Shown: positions 23,503 through 34,244 of the stretch, in pieces
Layout: each line of letters starts with the position of its first letter
Position numbering within the stretch: the first letter of the stretch is position 1
From: Allomyces arbusculus
Lineage: Eukaryota; Blastocladiomycota; Blastocladiomycetes; Blastocladiales; Blastocladiaceae
DNA: 64,000 bases
Assembly: GCA_027604705.1 (NCBI GenBank)
Contig: JADHYV010000069.1
Location: 34,481 to 98,480 of the forward strand
Reading direction: 5' to 3'
Notes under the pieces: generated by a model
What the model saw: the letters and a program-made list of their open reading frames with translations, nothing else
Database searches by the model: none
Told to the model about the DNA's origin: nothing
Made by a program: the position numbers and the translations under genes

Positions 23503-24699
23503 GCCGCCGACTACTCGAGTCAGCTTGGCGGGTACTCGACGAGCTACCAGACAGCCACCTCGACGCACCAGCAACAGGCCACCGCAGCAGCAGCATATGC
23601 TGCTCACCATCACGCTCGCGCCGAGAGCCGAGTCTCGTCGCATGCGCGTCACCAGTCCATTTCAGTGCCGCCCGTCGCGATGGCGATGCCCGCGGCCCCG
23701 ACTTCCACGAGCCCGGTGTACGGTTCGGGCGTCGTACCGCCACGCTCGTCGTCGGTGCACATGTCGCCGCCGGCCGCACAGCCACCGGTCCCGCCGCGCG
23801 TCAGTTCAGCCGGGTACGCGGCGCAAGTTGGATCACCCTTGCCCGTCACTGCCACGACGCGTCCGCCATCGCGTATGTCCGCGGCCACTGGGCCCGCCAA
23901 TGTGATCCAGATGCCGTCGGCGTCGCAGTTCCCGACCCTCGACACGGGCGCGTCCATGTCGCACGCGCACGTCGAAGCCTACTCTAAGCAGGTGCACGAG
24001 GGCGAGCAACAGCATGTCGTGCGCACGCAGCATATGCACGTGCGCTGCGACTCAGAGCACAACGTCATGCAGCAGGTCACTTCGCAGCAGCATGTCGTGC
24101 ATATAGGGTCGCCGCAGTCGCGTGCGAGTTCGGTGCCTGCACCGGCGTCGCCGCCGCGGCACACGCCGAGTGGGCCGATGCCCATGCCGCTGCCAAACGC
24201 GTCGCAAGTCGTTACTGCGGCACCCGTCGTCGTGATGCCGATGCCCGTCCCTATGCCAGTCCCTCCGCCCAAGCCCCGGCGGCAAGACTACTCGTCGATC
24301 GACTCGCGCGCTGGACCCGGGTCGCGCGCGTGGCAGGCTGCGAATGGCGGTGCGAACACGGCCGCGTCGATGCGGACGACGGCCGTATCCGACTACTCGG
24401 TCATTGCCAGCCAGACGGCGATGACGAGCCCGCCGCCCGGGTCGACGGTCAGCACCCACTGTCCGTGCCTGTGCCACTTCAACGGCGCTTGTTCCATGGG
24501 GGGACCGCGCGGATGCGGGTGCCCGCAACAAGGATCACAGCTGAGCGCACGACCGGCATCGATTGGGACGCTGCTCTCGACGCCGCCGACCGGTACGCGG
24601 CCACGCCGAGGTGATTCGTTCTCGTCAGTGCCGTCGAATTTGGGGCCACGTGGTGGACACGGGGTGCGCCGGTCAAACAGCGTGTCGCGCGGGTACTAA
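17602..24699 (+). CDS. Very large polytopic membrane protein with His-rich, polyQ and Ser-Gly tracts; unrecognised
   Basis: Three exons, 17602-17810, 17881-23054 and 23123-24699, give about 2319 aa (introns 70 and 68 nt). In order: a basic start; Ser/Ala/Pro-rich sequence; a His-rich stretch at about 18646-18732 (HHHHVEEHHHHHVEEEHH); a Gln-rich segment (about 19730-20410); roughly six hydrophobic helices between about 20620 and 21420 (for example ELVLDIIVLLINTVIKIYHY); one or two more at about 21650-21780 (FGTFTLYATIVLIYLCVPV); a Ser-Gly tract (22190-22560); two further helices at about 22677-22785; then a Q/A/P-rich tail with a pure CAG run. The tail ends with a Cys cluster (HCPCLCHFNGACSMGG). 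I recognise no family. A second intron at about 17942-18026 would also keep frame. Low-complexity tails suggest a scaffold or cell-surface role, but that is a guess. Confidence 0.6.
22190..22560 (+). repeat. Ser-Gly-rich low-complexity tract inside the large membrane protein
   Basis: About 120 codons are almost entirely Ser and Gly (GSGSSSG-type units), with a little Ala, Thr and Asn. The tract sits between a hydrophobic helix and the last two helices, so it would be a flexible loop outside the membrane. Codons vary (GGG TCG, AGC TCG, GGT TCC), so this is selection or drift on protein composition, not a clean DNA microsatellite. Confidence 0.8.
23470..23503 (+). repeat. CAG microsatellite, in frame polyglutamine
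   Basis: An uninterrupted run of about eleven CAG triplets ending in CAA, inside a wider Gln-rich tail (about 23160-23510) that mixes CAG and CAA. It codes for glutamine in the third exon of the large membrane-protein gene. A pure triplet run of this sort is expected to vary in length between isolates. Confidence 0.85.
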
Positions 24700-25149
24700 G
24701 CGCGCTCCTCCACCAGTTTAATCTTATTTTTGTCGAACGCTGTTTTTGCTGTACCGTCCCTTTTGTTCTGTCATCTTGTCACTGTCGTGATGCCTTCTCC
24801 CTGGTCCTGTAACCGCTGGACGCTGTCACCCCATGTCTATCGCGATTCCTCTTCTGCTCAAGAGCTTTTTGTCCGTCACTTTCTTTGTCCACCGTCATCT
24901 TGACCAGGTGCAAATTTATGGCCTATTCTCGCGATGCCCGCTTTGTTCGGATACTGTTCAGTCCAAATGAGAGAACAACGAGCTTCCCGAAACGCGACAA
25001 GGGCAAATGCGAATCTTACCCAAGCACATGAGTAATGCCGGCGAGTGGGATGTCATTGAGGGGGCAATGAGCAAGCATAATTACGTTTATACAAGGCCAG
25101 CGTGCGCAAGCAGAGCCGCGCTGGCACCGACGGCCAACACGGCCCACAT
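24700..25149. other. Convergent intergenic region
   Basis: About 450 bp between the 3' ends of the large membrane-protein gene and the CHMP2 gene. It is T-rich in its first part, as expected for 3' untranslated sequence. No gene is seen. Confidence 0.5.
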
Positions 25150-26035
25150 TCAATCGCCCCGACGCAAGTTTTCGAGCCGAGCGAGCAGAGCCGCGTCGTC
25201 GTCGAGTGCCCCACTACCACCACCGGCTCCACCAGCCGCGCTTGGTGCCCCACCGCTGGAACTCCCGCCGTTGCCGCCCTCGGCCATGGCGACGCGGCCC
25301 GTGTTGACCTTTTGTGCTGATGCACCAAGCGAGGTTTTTGGCGCGTCGACGAGCTAGACCACGACGTGTAAATCAAGTCAATGACAGATCTCACAGAGTG
25401 GAAAAGTAAACCATGACGTACCTGCTGGTCGAGGTCGATCCCAATTTCGTCGAGCACTTTGCGCACAATCTCCTCTTCCTCGTCCTCGTCGTCGGCGTCC
25501 TCCATGACGTCGTCGATGGCGTCGTTCATCATTTCCTCCTTCATGTCCATCATCTCTGATTCCTTTTCGAACTCCATCATGATCTTGGTGATTTGCGGCA
25601 AGTTGATCTGCTTGTTCATCGACCGCATCGCCTTGGTCACGCCCTTCATCGCGTCGGTCATGGCCTGGTTGCTGCGCATTGTCTACACGCGTCCCGCCCA
25701 CCGGTCGGTGAGCACGTCGTGCACGCGCTCATGCTCGCGTATCGACCGCGTCGGCGTACCTGGATCCGCAGCCCGACGGCCTGCAACTGCGTGCGCATCT
25801 GGTAAAACTTTTGCACGTACTTGCGCGTGCGCACGAGATCCTTGGCCATGACTTTGCACGCGCCCATTTGGCCGGCGCGCGCCGACTTCTTGATGTCCAT
25901 GATGAGCTTCTTTTCCTGCTGCTCGAGCTTGGCCTTTTCGCGGTCGAGGTCGCGCACGGCGCGGTTGAGTGCGCGCTGGTGCTGCCGCAGCAATTCGGCG
26001 GGCGTCTTGCGCTGGCCAAAGAGAAAGTCCATCAT
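25150..26035 (-). CDS. CHMP2A: ESCRT-III subunit CHMP2 / Vps2
   Basis: ESCRT-III filaments remodel membranes in multivesicular body formation, cytokinesis and nuclear envelope repair. Three exons, 25760-26035, 25422-25682 and 25150-25353, give 246 aa against about 222 for animal CHMP2A. The N-terminal helix is nearly identical to CHMP2A: FLFGQRKTPAELLRQHQRAL, then EQQEKKLIMDIKKSARAGQM and AKDLVRTRKYVQKF. The core includes QAMTDAMKGVTKAMRSMNKQ and EFEKESEMMDMKEEMMNDAI. An acidic stretch (DADDEDEEEEIV) follows, and the C-terminus has a MIM-like end (ALLARLENLRRGD) that would bind the MIT domain of Vps4. Two ATGs are adjacent; MDFLFG matches animal starts, so the second could be the real one. 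The Gly-rich linker before the MIM is longer than usual. Confidence 0.93.
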
Positions 26036-27630
26036 CTTGGCTGCGCGCGCGGGTTCGTGGAGGCTGGGTCGGGTCAGAGAAGTGCGTTGGTGAGGGGCCG
26101 GCAGGGGCGAGCGGGCGGGTTGGCGGTGCTGGTATTGGACGAGCGCTTGGATGCGGGCAGTTGCAGCGTGCTGTCCTCGTCGTGGTCGGTGGCGCGGTCG
26201 TGAACGTCGTTGTCCCCTCAGAGGTGGTGTTCGTTTGCAACTGATTGCAACGTCAAGCAAGAGCAACCGCACGCGCCAAGACGCTTGCTCGGACGGGTGC
26301 AAGCCTCCGCTGCCTGGCCATCGCGGCCACGTTTCTGCGACAGTTGCGGCAGGTCAATGGCTCACCAGCGTCGCGTTGCTGTTCAATACGATCACTGTAA
26401 ACCGACTTTATTGAACACGGGTTTGACGCAAAATTGTGAAACTCAGTTCTCGCCATTTCGATTTCTTGATGTCTCGCCAACCAAGCAGGCAGCTCGTTTT
26501 TCTCTTGCGCCATAGTGAGATGCATATGTGATATTGATCTTCCCCCAATGCAAAGCAACAATGATTCATGTTGTGTGCTGGCCACTTGGGGCACACGATA
26601 CTGTGGAAAGACACAGCGACACCACGCCTGCTCCTCGTCTGCAAGGAATCATCCCTCATCTCGACGCGCAGAGCGTCTTACTAGGTGAGCACAGTTCGTG
26701 GAGTGCTGCCATACAAAATAGTGAATGATACTGATCTGCTCATGCCATTTTGCCCATGACCATCTGAGTTAGCGCTATCCGTTCAGGCTTTCTGGAGCGC
26801 AAGACGACTTGAGTAGGTGAAATTGATGCTGATCACGACTGTTTTCCAAGCGTTTGAGCGGCCGTTTGATTTTGCACGGCTGTAATCACCAAATGTTGCA
26901 AGGCCAGGAGTACAGTGCTTAAGAGTGTACCTATGGAGGCAGAGGGATGGCGGGGCCGACACTCCATTTCTCCAGCATGGGGCTGCACGTTGTGGACAAG
27001 TCAAGTGGGAAGGCGTGCGTGTGTCACTGGCTTCCCAGGCAGGCAGGGATAGCAAGGCTCCATGCACACACCATTAGCGGATCAGTTGGGATAGCTGGGA
27101 AGCAGTACTTGCTCATTTTGAATTATGAGATGGTATTTACCTCAGCCAAGGCGCGCGTGTCAGCATGTTGGGAGTGTTGGCCGTGTTGGCCTGGGTGCCA
27201 GCACATCAGAGACAGGGCAATGACTATGATATAGCTGCACAGCCTTTGCCCCCTTTTTAACAAGGGGATGACAACAGCATGAGCAGAAAAGGGAGCTGTG
27301 CCTCTAAGACTTGCCAGGAACTTCATTTCTATCTCCATTGTCCCCACAGTTGTATGGAACACTGGCTTGATCAATGAGCACCAGCAAAACACAATTCAAA
27401 GCATCAAAAGGGCTGCTGAGCATGGAACATTTTCAGGCGCGCGCAATGGCCGTGCAGATGCCCAGCAAATGTGTTTGATGGAGGTCGCTGTCAGTCATGT
27501 CATGCTGTCCTGTCAGGGCGAATGAAAGACAAAGGGCGGCACCACCCATGAGCATCCAAATCATGTGCCCGCCTGTCCTGGACTGAAGCCCTCGCCCATC
27601 CTCGCCAGCCAGATTGACCAACTCAATGCC
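26036..27630. other. Gene-poor stretch with a dispersed repeat
   Basis: No convincing gene. The part just left of 26240 is the CHMP2 promoter side. Part of 26240-26400 recurs in altered form at about 28015-28170. The centre (about 26400-27600) is more AT-rich than the coding parts of the window and holds only short open frames. Confidence 0.4.
26240..26400 (+). repeat. Dispersed repeat, copy 1
   Basis: Shares ordered blocks with 28015-28170: GCAACGTCAAGCAAGA, then CGCGGCCACGTTTCTGCGACAG against CGCGGTCACGTTGCTACGACAG, then GGCAATGGCTCA-like sequence. The order and spacing agree over roughly 130 bp, with many substitutions. It is not obviously coding. Confidence 0.6.
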
Positions 27631-27860
27631 ATGTCTCCAGTCGCTGTTTTTGTCACGGCTTCTGCCCCCACTCCCGCTACACTTGCTCCAACCAATGCTG
27701 CTCAGTTTGTGCTGATCAAGCTGACCAAAATTGATGAGGATGCGCTTGTTGCCTCCACAGTCATCATCAAGGTGTGTGCAATGGGTACACGGAGGACAAG
27801 GATGCTGTTGCGAAGCTCGTGGCCACAATCAGCAAACACACGGCCAATGTCGCGCGTGGG
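27631..27860 (+). pseudogene. Decayed copy of the N-terminal exon of the GRDP-like gene at 62929
   Basis: It starts with an ATG in the same context as the gene at 62929 (MSPVAVFVT against MSPAVVAAT). It runs through the same Ala/Thr/Pro-rich leader and keeps AAGGATGCTGTTGCGAAGCT and ACACGGCCAA, which match the intact gene near 63100-63155. An indel lies near 27780-27800, because the conserved DKDAVA block falls in another frame, and a TGA follows soon after the homologous part. Nothing like the DUF1399 core follows, so only the first exon seems to have been copied or to survive. Confidence 0.6.
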
Positions 27861-28014
27861 CGATCAGTCGTGTGAGGCAGCTCTTGTGCACACTGCATGG
27901 AGGCTGAAATGCATGTTGTGGTTTGCAACCTCGACCACAGCCTGACGGTTCTGCTGCTTGCAATGGAACAAGGGCGACGTGGCCTGGTCTTGGTCGCAAC
28001 AGTGGTCGATGATA

Positions 28015-28170
28015 TCAGCAACCGCAACGTCAAGCAAGAACAGCACGTACCACGCACCAAGGCACTGGCTGTAGCAAGCGTACTGCCGTCGCGGTCACGT
28101 TGCTACGACAGTCGCGGCAGGGCAATGGCTCATCGTCGTAGCGCTGCTTCCACATCCTTGACAAGCACGG
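28015..28170 (+). repeat. Dispersed repeat, copy 2
   Basis: Partner of the repeat at 26240-26400, about 1.75 kb away in the same orientation. It follows directly on the GRDP-like pseudogene, so the two copies flank the decayed segment. Confidence 0.6.
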
Positions 28171-28282
28171 CGAAGGTGCCCTCGTCGACATCCAATGTGA
28201 GCATCACGGCACGGCTGCTGCGCACTGATCAGTAACTCGCGACTGCCCGCACGCAATTAAAACAAGGTACCCGGCACCAACC

Positions 28283-28372
28283 ATGGCCGGCTTTGCCGCC
28301 CGCGTGCAGCTCGGCGTGACCCTGGCCCACCAACACCAACTCGCTGCTCATGGGGATCTATGGATGCCCTGA
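28283..28372 (+). other. Possible upstream ORF (29 codons) before the Tat-SF1 gene
   Basis: An ATG in good context (ACCATGG) opens a 29-codon frame reading MAGFAARVQLGVTLAHQHQL and ending at TGA, about 100 bp before the chosen Tat-SF1 start. If the transcript starts upstream of it, it could act as a translation-regulating upstream ORF. It could equally be chance. Confidence 0.25.
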
Positions 28373-28472
28373 CCATGTCCAACAATCTCTTTGTCCTGCG
28401 GCTTTTCCCCCACCCATCCACCCACTCCCGGCCCGCCTGTTACATTGCGACGGACCAGTGGCCGCAGCCAAT

Positions 28473-29948
28473 ATGTCAGCACCCTACCACACCGCCCCAA
28501 CGGCGCCATCTGCGAGCACTGCCGCACCATCGGCACCCATCACCCGGCCGCCCGACGCCAACAACTTGCACCTCGACCCTCGCGTCTATCTACACGAGGT
28601 CACGCGCCGTCCGTGCTACCGCGACGACGACGGCGTCGAGTGGGAGTTTCTCGCCGAGTCGAGGTCGTGGTTTCCGGTGGTCAACGACGAAGCCGTGCAG
28701 CACGCGTACGGCAACGATGCAGATATTGCGACCGTACGTGTGTGGCCGGGAGTCGTGCGTGCGAGCGTGGGGGGAATGCTGACGGATTGGCTTGCTTGTG
28801 TAGGTCGTGCCGCCGAGCGTCAAGCGCAAGGCACAACAGGGGCTGGTGCAGGGCGAGAAGGCCGAAAAGGTGGGCGTTCCGTGTTGACATTGCATAGCAC
28901 GCTTTTCCGCCGCGCTAATGTGACCGCGTTCCATTTTCAAGCGCAGGAAAGAGACCGCACCGAAGCCCGTCACCTCGATCTACGTCTCGCAGCTGCCCAA
29001 GGACGTGACCGTGGACGAGCTGCGCACCAATTTCTCCAAGTACGGGATTATCATGGAAGATTTGGCCACGAACCTGCCCAAGATCAAGATCTACACGGAC
29101 GCGAACGGCGACCCCAAGGGCGACGCGCTGATCACCTATTTCAAGGAAGAGTCGGTACAGCTCGCGATTGAGCTCATGGACGAGTCGCGCCTGCGCGCCG
29201 ACGATCCCAACTCGGTCGTGCGCGTGAGCAAGGCGCAGTTTCGCGAAAAGTCCGAGGAGGAATTGGCCGCAGCGAGGGCCAAAAAGTTGGCGCTCGATAA
29301 GAAGACCAAGGTCCGCAAGATGGCCAAGATTGATCGGTACGCTGTGCTTGTGATCTCTTGCCATGATCACGAGCTGGGTCGGCTGACCTCGAAGGAACGA
29401 CCAGGAAACTCGACTGGAATGACGACGCGCCCAACGAAAAGAAACTCGCGCGGCTCGCCAAGGTCGTGGTGCTCAAGCACATGTTCACACTCGACGAGCT
29501 CGCCAAAGACCCGGCGCTGATGCTCGACATCAAGGAGGACATTCGCGAAGAGTGTGAGCGCGTCGGCGAAGTGACGAGTATCATTCTCTACGACGTACGT
29601 TTGCTACTGCCACTCTCTCTCTCGCTGATATCGCGCAAGCTGACCCATGGTCCCCCCACGTGTAGGCCGAGCCCGAGGGCATTCTCGTCGTTCGGTTCAA
29701 GGAAGAGCTGAGCGCACAAGCATGTATTAAGGTACGACCATCCCCCCTTCCCATCGCTCCTTTCCTCTGAAACGCTGACTCACCTCTCCACCCGTGTGTA
29801 GCTAATGAATGGCCGCTTCTACGCGGGCCAGCAGGTCGTGGCCGAGATCCACGACGGGCGCAAGTACCGCCGGTCCAAGGCCAACGACACTGAGGAGGAG
29901 CGCGAGCGGCTCGAGGCGTACGAAAAGTGGCTCGAGGAGGGCAAGTAA
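28473..29948 (+). CDS. HTATSF1: Tat-SF1 / Cus2-like U2 snRNP-associated splicing factor
   Basis: Tat-SF1 (yeast Cus2) binds SF3B1 through a UHM domain and helps U2 snRNP assembly. Six exons: 28473-28733, 28804-28869, 28942-29336, 29405-29594, 29666-29731 and 29802-29948, giving 374 aa. The N-terminus has the short aromatic motif GVEWEFLAESRSWFPVV. RRM1 begins VTSIYVSQLPKDVTVDEL and includes DPKGDALITYFKEESVQLAI. The second, UHM-type RRM starts near VVLKHMFTLDEL, contains EGILVVRFKEELSAQACIK, and ends with NGRFYAGQQVVAEIHDG, where GRFYAG stands in the place of the R-x-F loop of UHMs. The protein is shorter than the human one, which has a long acidic tail. An alternative in-frame ATG at 28350 exists. 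Confidence 0.85.
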
Positions 29949-30462
29949 ACGATTCATTATTATTGGTTGTTTGTCATCCCACCAATAGTGCGATGCACAA
30001 TTCTGAGCTCAACCAACCACCTCGCAAGCCGGGGTGGGACTCCCACTAGTGCAACCATCGACAACTCTCATATCAGACATTCACCCCCCTCGTTATCAAG
30101 AGGAGAGCGGAGCGTGGGCGCGAGTCTGGAGATCGAGTGGCTAATGACTACGATCGCAAAGTGCAGAGACAGCTGGGGGGATAACACCAGAGTATGCAGA
30201 AATGCACCTTAGCGATGCGCTAATTCAAGGGCGGCTCGTGCAGTGCTTCCGCACTCTTTATTTTGTCCACACTTGCTGCTCAACCTCGCTTTGTCGCACT
30301 CGGTTCTGCCGGAGTACTTCATTTTTGTGGTCACCGTTCGGTTTAAAGTCATCCACTAGATTCTGAGGAACGTTGTACACAGCATCATTCAAAACCGTGT
30401 TATACGGGCTCGGGAACTGGTTTTCAACTGGGCCAAACGCAATCCCAGCCATCTTCACATTC
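29949..30462. other. Convergent intergenic region
   Basis: About 510 bp between the 3' ends of the Tat-SF1 and Gup1 genes. The open frame 30258-30557 on the minus strand lies mostly beyond the Gup1 stop and does not resemble the known end of the family. I take it as noncoding 3' sequence. Confidence 0.5.
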
Positions 30463-32755
30463 TCATTCCAACGATACGACTGGCACGATCCCATTCCTCC
30501 CCGCCTCGTGCCGCGCCTCTTCGTTCCGAATCTCAAACATGACCTGTGCCAACGCAAACAGGTACGCAGCCGCGGCGAGGACCGTCAGCGCGCCGTCGGC
30601 TGGCGGATCGAATAGCCCCTCCCAGAGGTGCCGCATCCCGTCAACGCCCACAGCAAACCCGACGAGGTTGGCCGTGATCATGCCGGCAATGTTCAGGACG
30701 GCGCCGGACGCAGCGATGTGTCGGAACCACCACCAGCGCGCGTACTATATGGATATAACCGACGGTCAGCGACACGCCATGGAACAGGATGCCGCGGGAG
30801 CCGTCAAACGTACTGGGCGAAACACGACCGTTGCGACCAGTTCCGGGACCATGAACAGGACAATCAGCCAGCCCCACGCAAGCAAGTTCAGCTCGAGGTC
30901 GTGCCAGACGGCGACAAATGTGAAGATCACCCACAAGTTGAGCCAGCGCGTCTTCGCGCCGCCGAGCGGCACGTACAGGTACCGAATATTCCACAAGTTG
31001 AAGGACGCGTGCCAGTCGCGCCAAAACGCGACGGTCGAGTAGTTGTTGGACATGCAACGTTTCATGTTCTCGGGCGGGTCGATGCCGTCGGCGAGCGACC
31101 AGAACCGGAAAAAACGCCAGATGACCATGAGCTACGAAGCGCGCATATCGGGCGGTGAGCAACACCGCTCCGAGCGACATTGCGCGGTGGCATGAGACCG
31201 AGGTCCTGCCGTACCTTGAGCCAAATGAACTTGAGACTCAGGTACCCGATCACCGCCATATCCGCGGGCCGCGCGGCGTGCCATGCGCGCGCGCGTGTGA
31301 TCGCTTGCGTGTAGCACGTGTGCAGCATCACTTCCATGAGCACGACAATTGCCACGAGTCGCGCGCCGTACTTGGCCACAAACGACCGCGTCAGGTGCCC
31401 CGGGCGCCGCACGCGCTGTGCTATCCACGCGTTGAAAGAGACGATCGGGCCGGCAAAGTAGAGCGGGATGTAGAGCATGTAGGCGAGGAACGGGACGAGC
31501 CGGTACTCGTCGCGCGGCCGCGGCATCGATGCGCGTAGTTTCGGGCAGCAGTACGGCGGCGGGTCGAGGGTGCTGATGGGAGCGTCAGGGTGACCACGGC
31601 AGGTGCGGTGGTTTTGCTGAAGGAGAGTTGCGGTGGGGTCAGTGAGGGTGGGAGGAGGTGGCGAAGGATGCTTGCGTGCAGACCAAAAGACGTGCAGCCG
31701 AGTCGGTCAGCGACCAATAGTAGTCCATGTTGTATGAGATCATGCGCAGCACACAAAAGTTGAACGTAATTTCCCAGCGCATCAGGCCGCCATACCCTCC
31801 CTACGAGATCATGGCTGGTCAGCATGACCCCACACCGCGCACGACCACCGAGAAGAGCAGCGCGCACCGAAACGTTAAACTGCTGAAACCCGCCGGTCCA
31901 CGCGACCGTGAGCAGCATGCCAAAGCTCCACAACCAGGTCACGACCGGCGCGATGCGCGTGCTCCCCACCGCACGCGTTAGCGCGAAGTTAAGCAGCAAG
32001 ACCGCGACGAGCTTGACGAGGTGGTAGCCGTGCGCAACGGCCAAGAACACGAGCGAAAACACAAGCGAGTAGAGAAACTCGACGTCGGGCCGAGTGGGCG
32101 CGGCGCGGCGCACCCACCACGATAGCGGAACGTGGGTGGCCATGACGGCCGTCAGGATGCCGAGGTTTTGGCGGAAGCTCATGTACTGCATGTCGGACGC
32201 GTCCTGCGAGTTGGAGTGGGTTGCGTTGCGTTCGTGAGCGCGTATAGTCAGAACACGGCGCGGTCGTCGAGGGAGCAGCGTACCAGCAAGCGCCCAAACA
32301 TCCAGCCGGGTTTGAGGTACTTGCGGTACTGCTCGTAGTCGGGGTACGTTTCTGCGTTGATGTTTGCGACGTGGACGCGATCAGCATCAATTTGTTCTCA
32401 TGGCAATCACGAGCGGGGAAAGATGGCACGGACCTTGGCTCATGGCCCACATACGAGCGAAAAACGTCCACACGGTCGCGCTCACAACAAGGTAATAGAG
32501 GCCGAACTCCCACCTGGCGAGAAACGTTGAACCGGCTTGAGCAAGAGCAGACCATATATTCGCGCCAAATGTCGAGCTCGACGGCCCGCCTCCAACCCAC
32601 CCGTTCCATTCATATTTCAAAAGAAAAACTCACGTTCTCCACCTTGGCGGGTCCAGTCCATTTAAGTTGGCCGACTCGTCGACGATCTTGGTCGAGCGAT
32701 CCTCGGCCAGGGGTGCATCGTCAACGACCAGCGCGTAATTGTGCGACGAGGCCAT
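30463..32755 (-). CDS. GUP1: Gup1-type MBOAT acyltransferase
   Basis: Gup1 is an ER membrane-bound O-acyltransferase that remodels GPI-anchor lipids in yeast. Eight exons: 32634-32755, 32434-32513, 32284-32351, 31849-32203, 31684-31796, 31215-31616, 30814-31131 and 30463-30744. They give 579 aa, close to yeast Gup1 (560). Marks: [14 protein letters not shown] near the start; [51 protein letters not shown]; the MBOAT core [19 protein letters not shown] with [10 protein letters not shown]; and [19 protein letters not shown], which carries the conserved histidine. The end, [20 protein letters not shown], matches the short basic Gup1 C-terminus. Introns 4 (52 nt) and 5 (GTCTGC donor) are atypical but needed for frame. 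Mammalian HHAT/HHATL are related alternatives, but the motifs fit Gup1 best. Confidence 0.9.
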
Positions 32756-34244
32756 TGGAATAGGTGTCCTGGTTGATGACAACGATTTCCCGCGTGGTCG
32801 AGCTGGTAAAAAGGCCTCGGCTTGCATCCCGTTGGCTTGTCGTGGTCGCTGCGCCGGTGCGGATCAGGGCCACTTTGTTCAAACAAATATTCTCGGTATT
32901 GCGTGAAGTCTTGTTGATTGCTGGTCCAGTGTCCAGCATGAAAATGTATCGCTGTGCTGCGATGATGCTGCTGCTGGTCGGTTCGTGACAGTGCGCGCAA
33001 GGGTAGGACGTGTCTCGTGCCAGTGACATGGTCGTGGGCCATGAGGTGACCGGATCAAGGCACGGCTGACTTGGAAGCGAGGCACGAGCGTCGGAGCTGT
33101 TCGGGCTCGCATTCGGGATCTTTCGGGAACTGCGGCACGGCGCCGCTGCAGCAGCCATGCCAAAGCCCTGCCACGCCACTGCAAACAATCAGGCGGGGCC
33201 ACGTGCCGTGTTTCACGACCCAATCGTGCGCCGTTGAGGGCAAGTCCCTGCCCTTGGCGCCACGTTCTCCGCACTGCCGCTGCTGTCGCTGCTTTCGTCG
33301 CGGCTTGTTTCGTGATCAAATCAAGTTTTACGCGGCCCAGTTGCTGCACAGTTTCGACTTCTCTAACTTCCGCCGAACCTTGCAGCGAGGAGACTGGAGA
33401 AGGAACGGTCGGCGTGCTCCGCGATGTGAGTCTTCGAGGGGAACTGGCACATCGCGGGTGGGTGGCAGGACGGACTTGCAAGAGGACGACGGCCTCCAAG
33501 TTCCCTGAACCGACACATGTGCCACCAAGGCAGAGCAGGCATCCCGCAGAGTGTTGGGGCGCATGCTCGCTGCAGACGATGGCGCGGCCCGTTTGCGGTC
33601 CGTCCGCCCTGGGCAGCCTGGGATGGAATCGTGGGCGACGGCAAACCAAGATCAAGGATGAGAAATGGCGCCAGATGCCGTGGAGATGAGATCGTTGTTT
33701 TTTCTCCTCGTGCGCGCGCGCGCATGAGCGCGGTTCGAAAAAGCAGGATAACGGGCTGCCCGCAATAAATAAAGTCAGCAGCCTTGGCCGTCAGTATAAA
33801 TAGCCACCGTCCCCGGTCCCGCCCCCGTTCGGGTTCTTCTCCCCTCAGCTGTCGATTCGGCCTCGAAGACGACGACGACTGCTGCCCACTTCACGCATCC
33901 GACTCTTTGCGCTCGCCCACTCGAGCCCGGCCGGACACGACAGATCACGGCCCTCTGAATTGCCAGCAAACTCTCTCGTGTGTAAACGACCCCGTTCTCG
34001 TCCTTTGCCTTGTTAGGTGAAGGTGCGCCCCCTCTCAGTAATCCTTGTCCCGGCACTTCGAGCTGAGCCTGCGCCGTTTTGGGTGCCGCCATTCTGACGC
34101 AGGCCCCCCTGGCTCCCAATTTTCTTTGCTCGTTCCATCGTCTAATCCCGTTCGAATGTAAACGTGCACTAGAGTCGACTGTTATTGCCCGTTGCAGCCC
34201 CCCTCCTTTACTCGCTTCTCTCTTGCGAATCGTTCTCGTCAAGA
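32756..34244. other. Divergent intergenic region GUP1 / PUT1, about 1.5 kb
   Basis: It lies between two divergent genes. Open frames of up to about 260 codons occur on both strands in overlapping fashion, but none has recognisable content. The right half contains a TATA box at 33795 and CT-rich sequence typical of a 5' leader for the proline dehydrogenase gene. Confidence 0.4.
33795..33802 (+). promoter_or_regulatory. TATA box (TATAAATA), probable promoter of the proline dehydrogenase gene
   Basis: TATAAATA matches the TATA consensus exactly in an otherwise GC/CT-rich setting. It is about 440 bp before the ATG at 34245, which implies a long 5' leader or a leader intron (AGGTGA near 34014 could be a donor). 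Confidence 0.5.

Noticed and set aside
30258-30462. Extra C-terminal exon of the Gup1 gene (frame 30258-30557)
   Set aside because: Gup1 proteins end shortly after the QVMFE motif. The stop at 30463 fits, and no good splice pair links the two frames.
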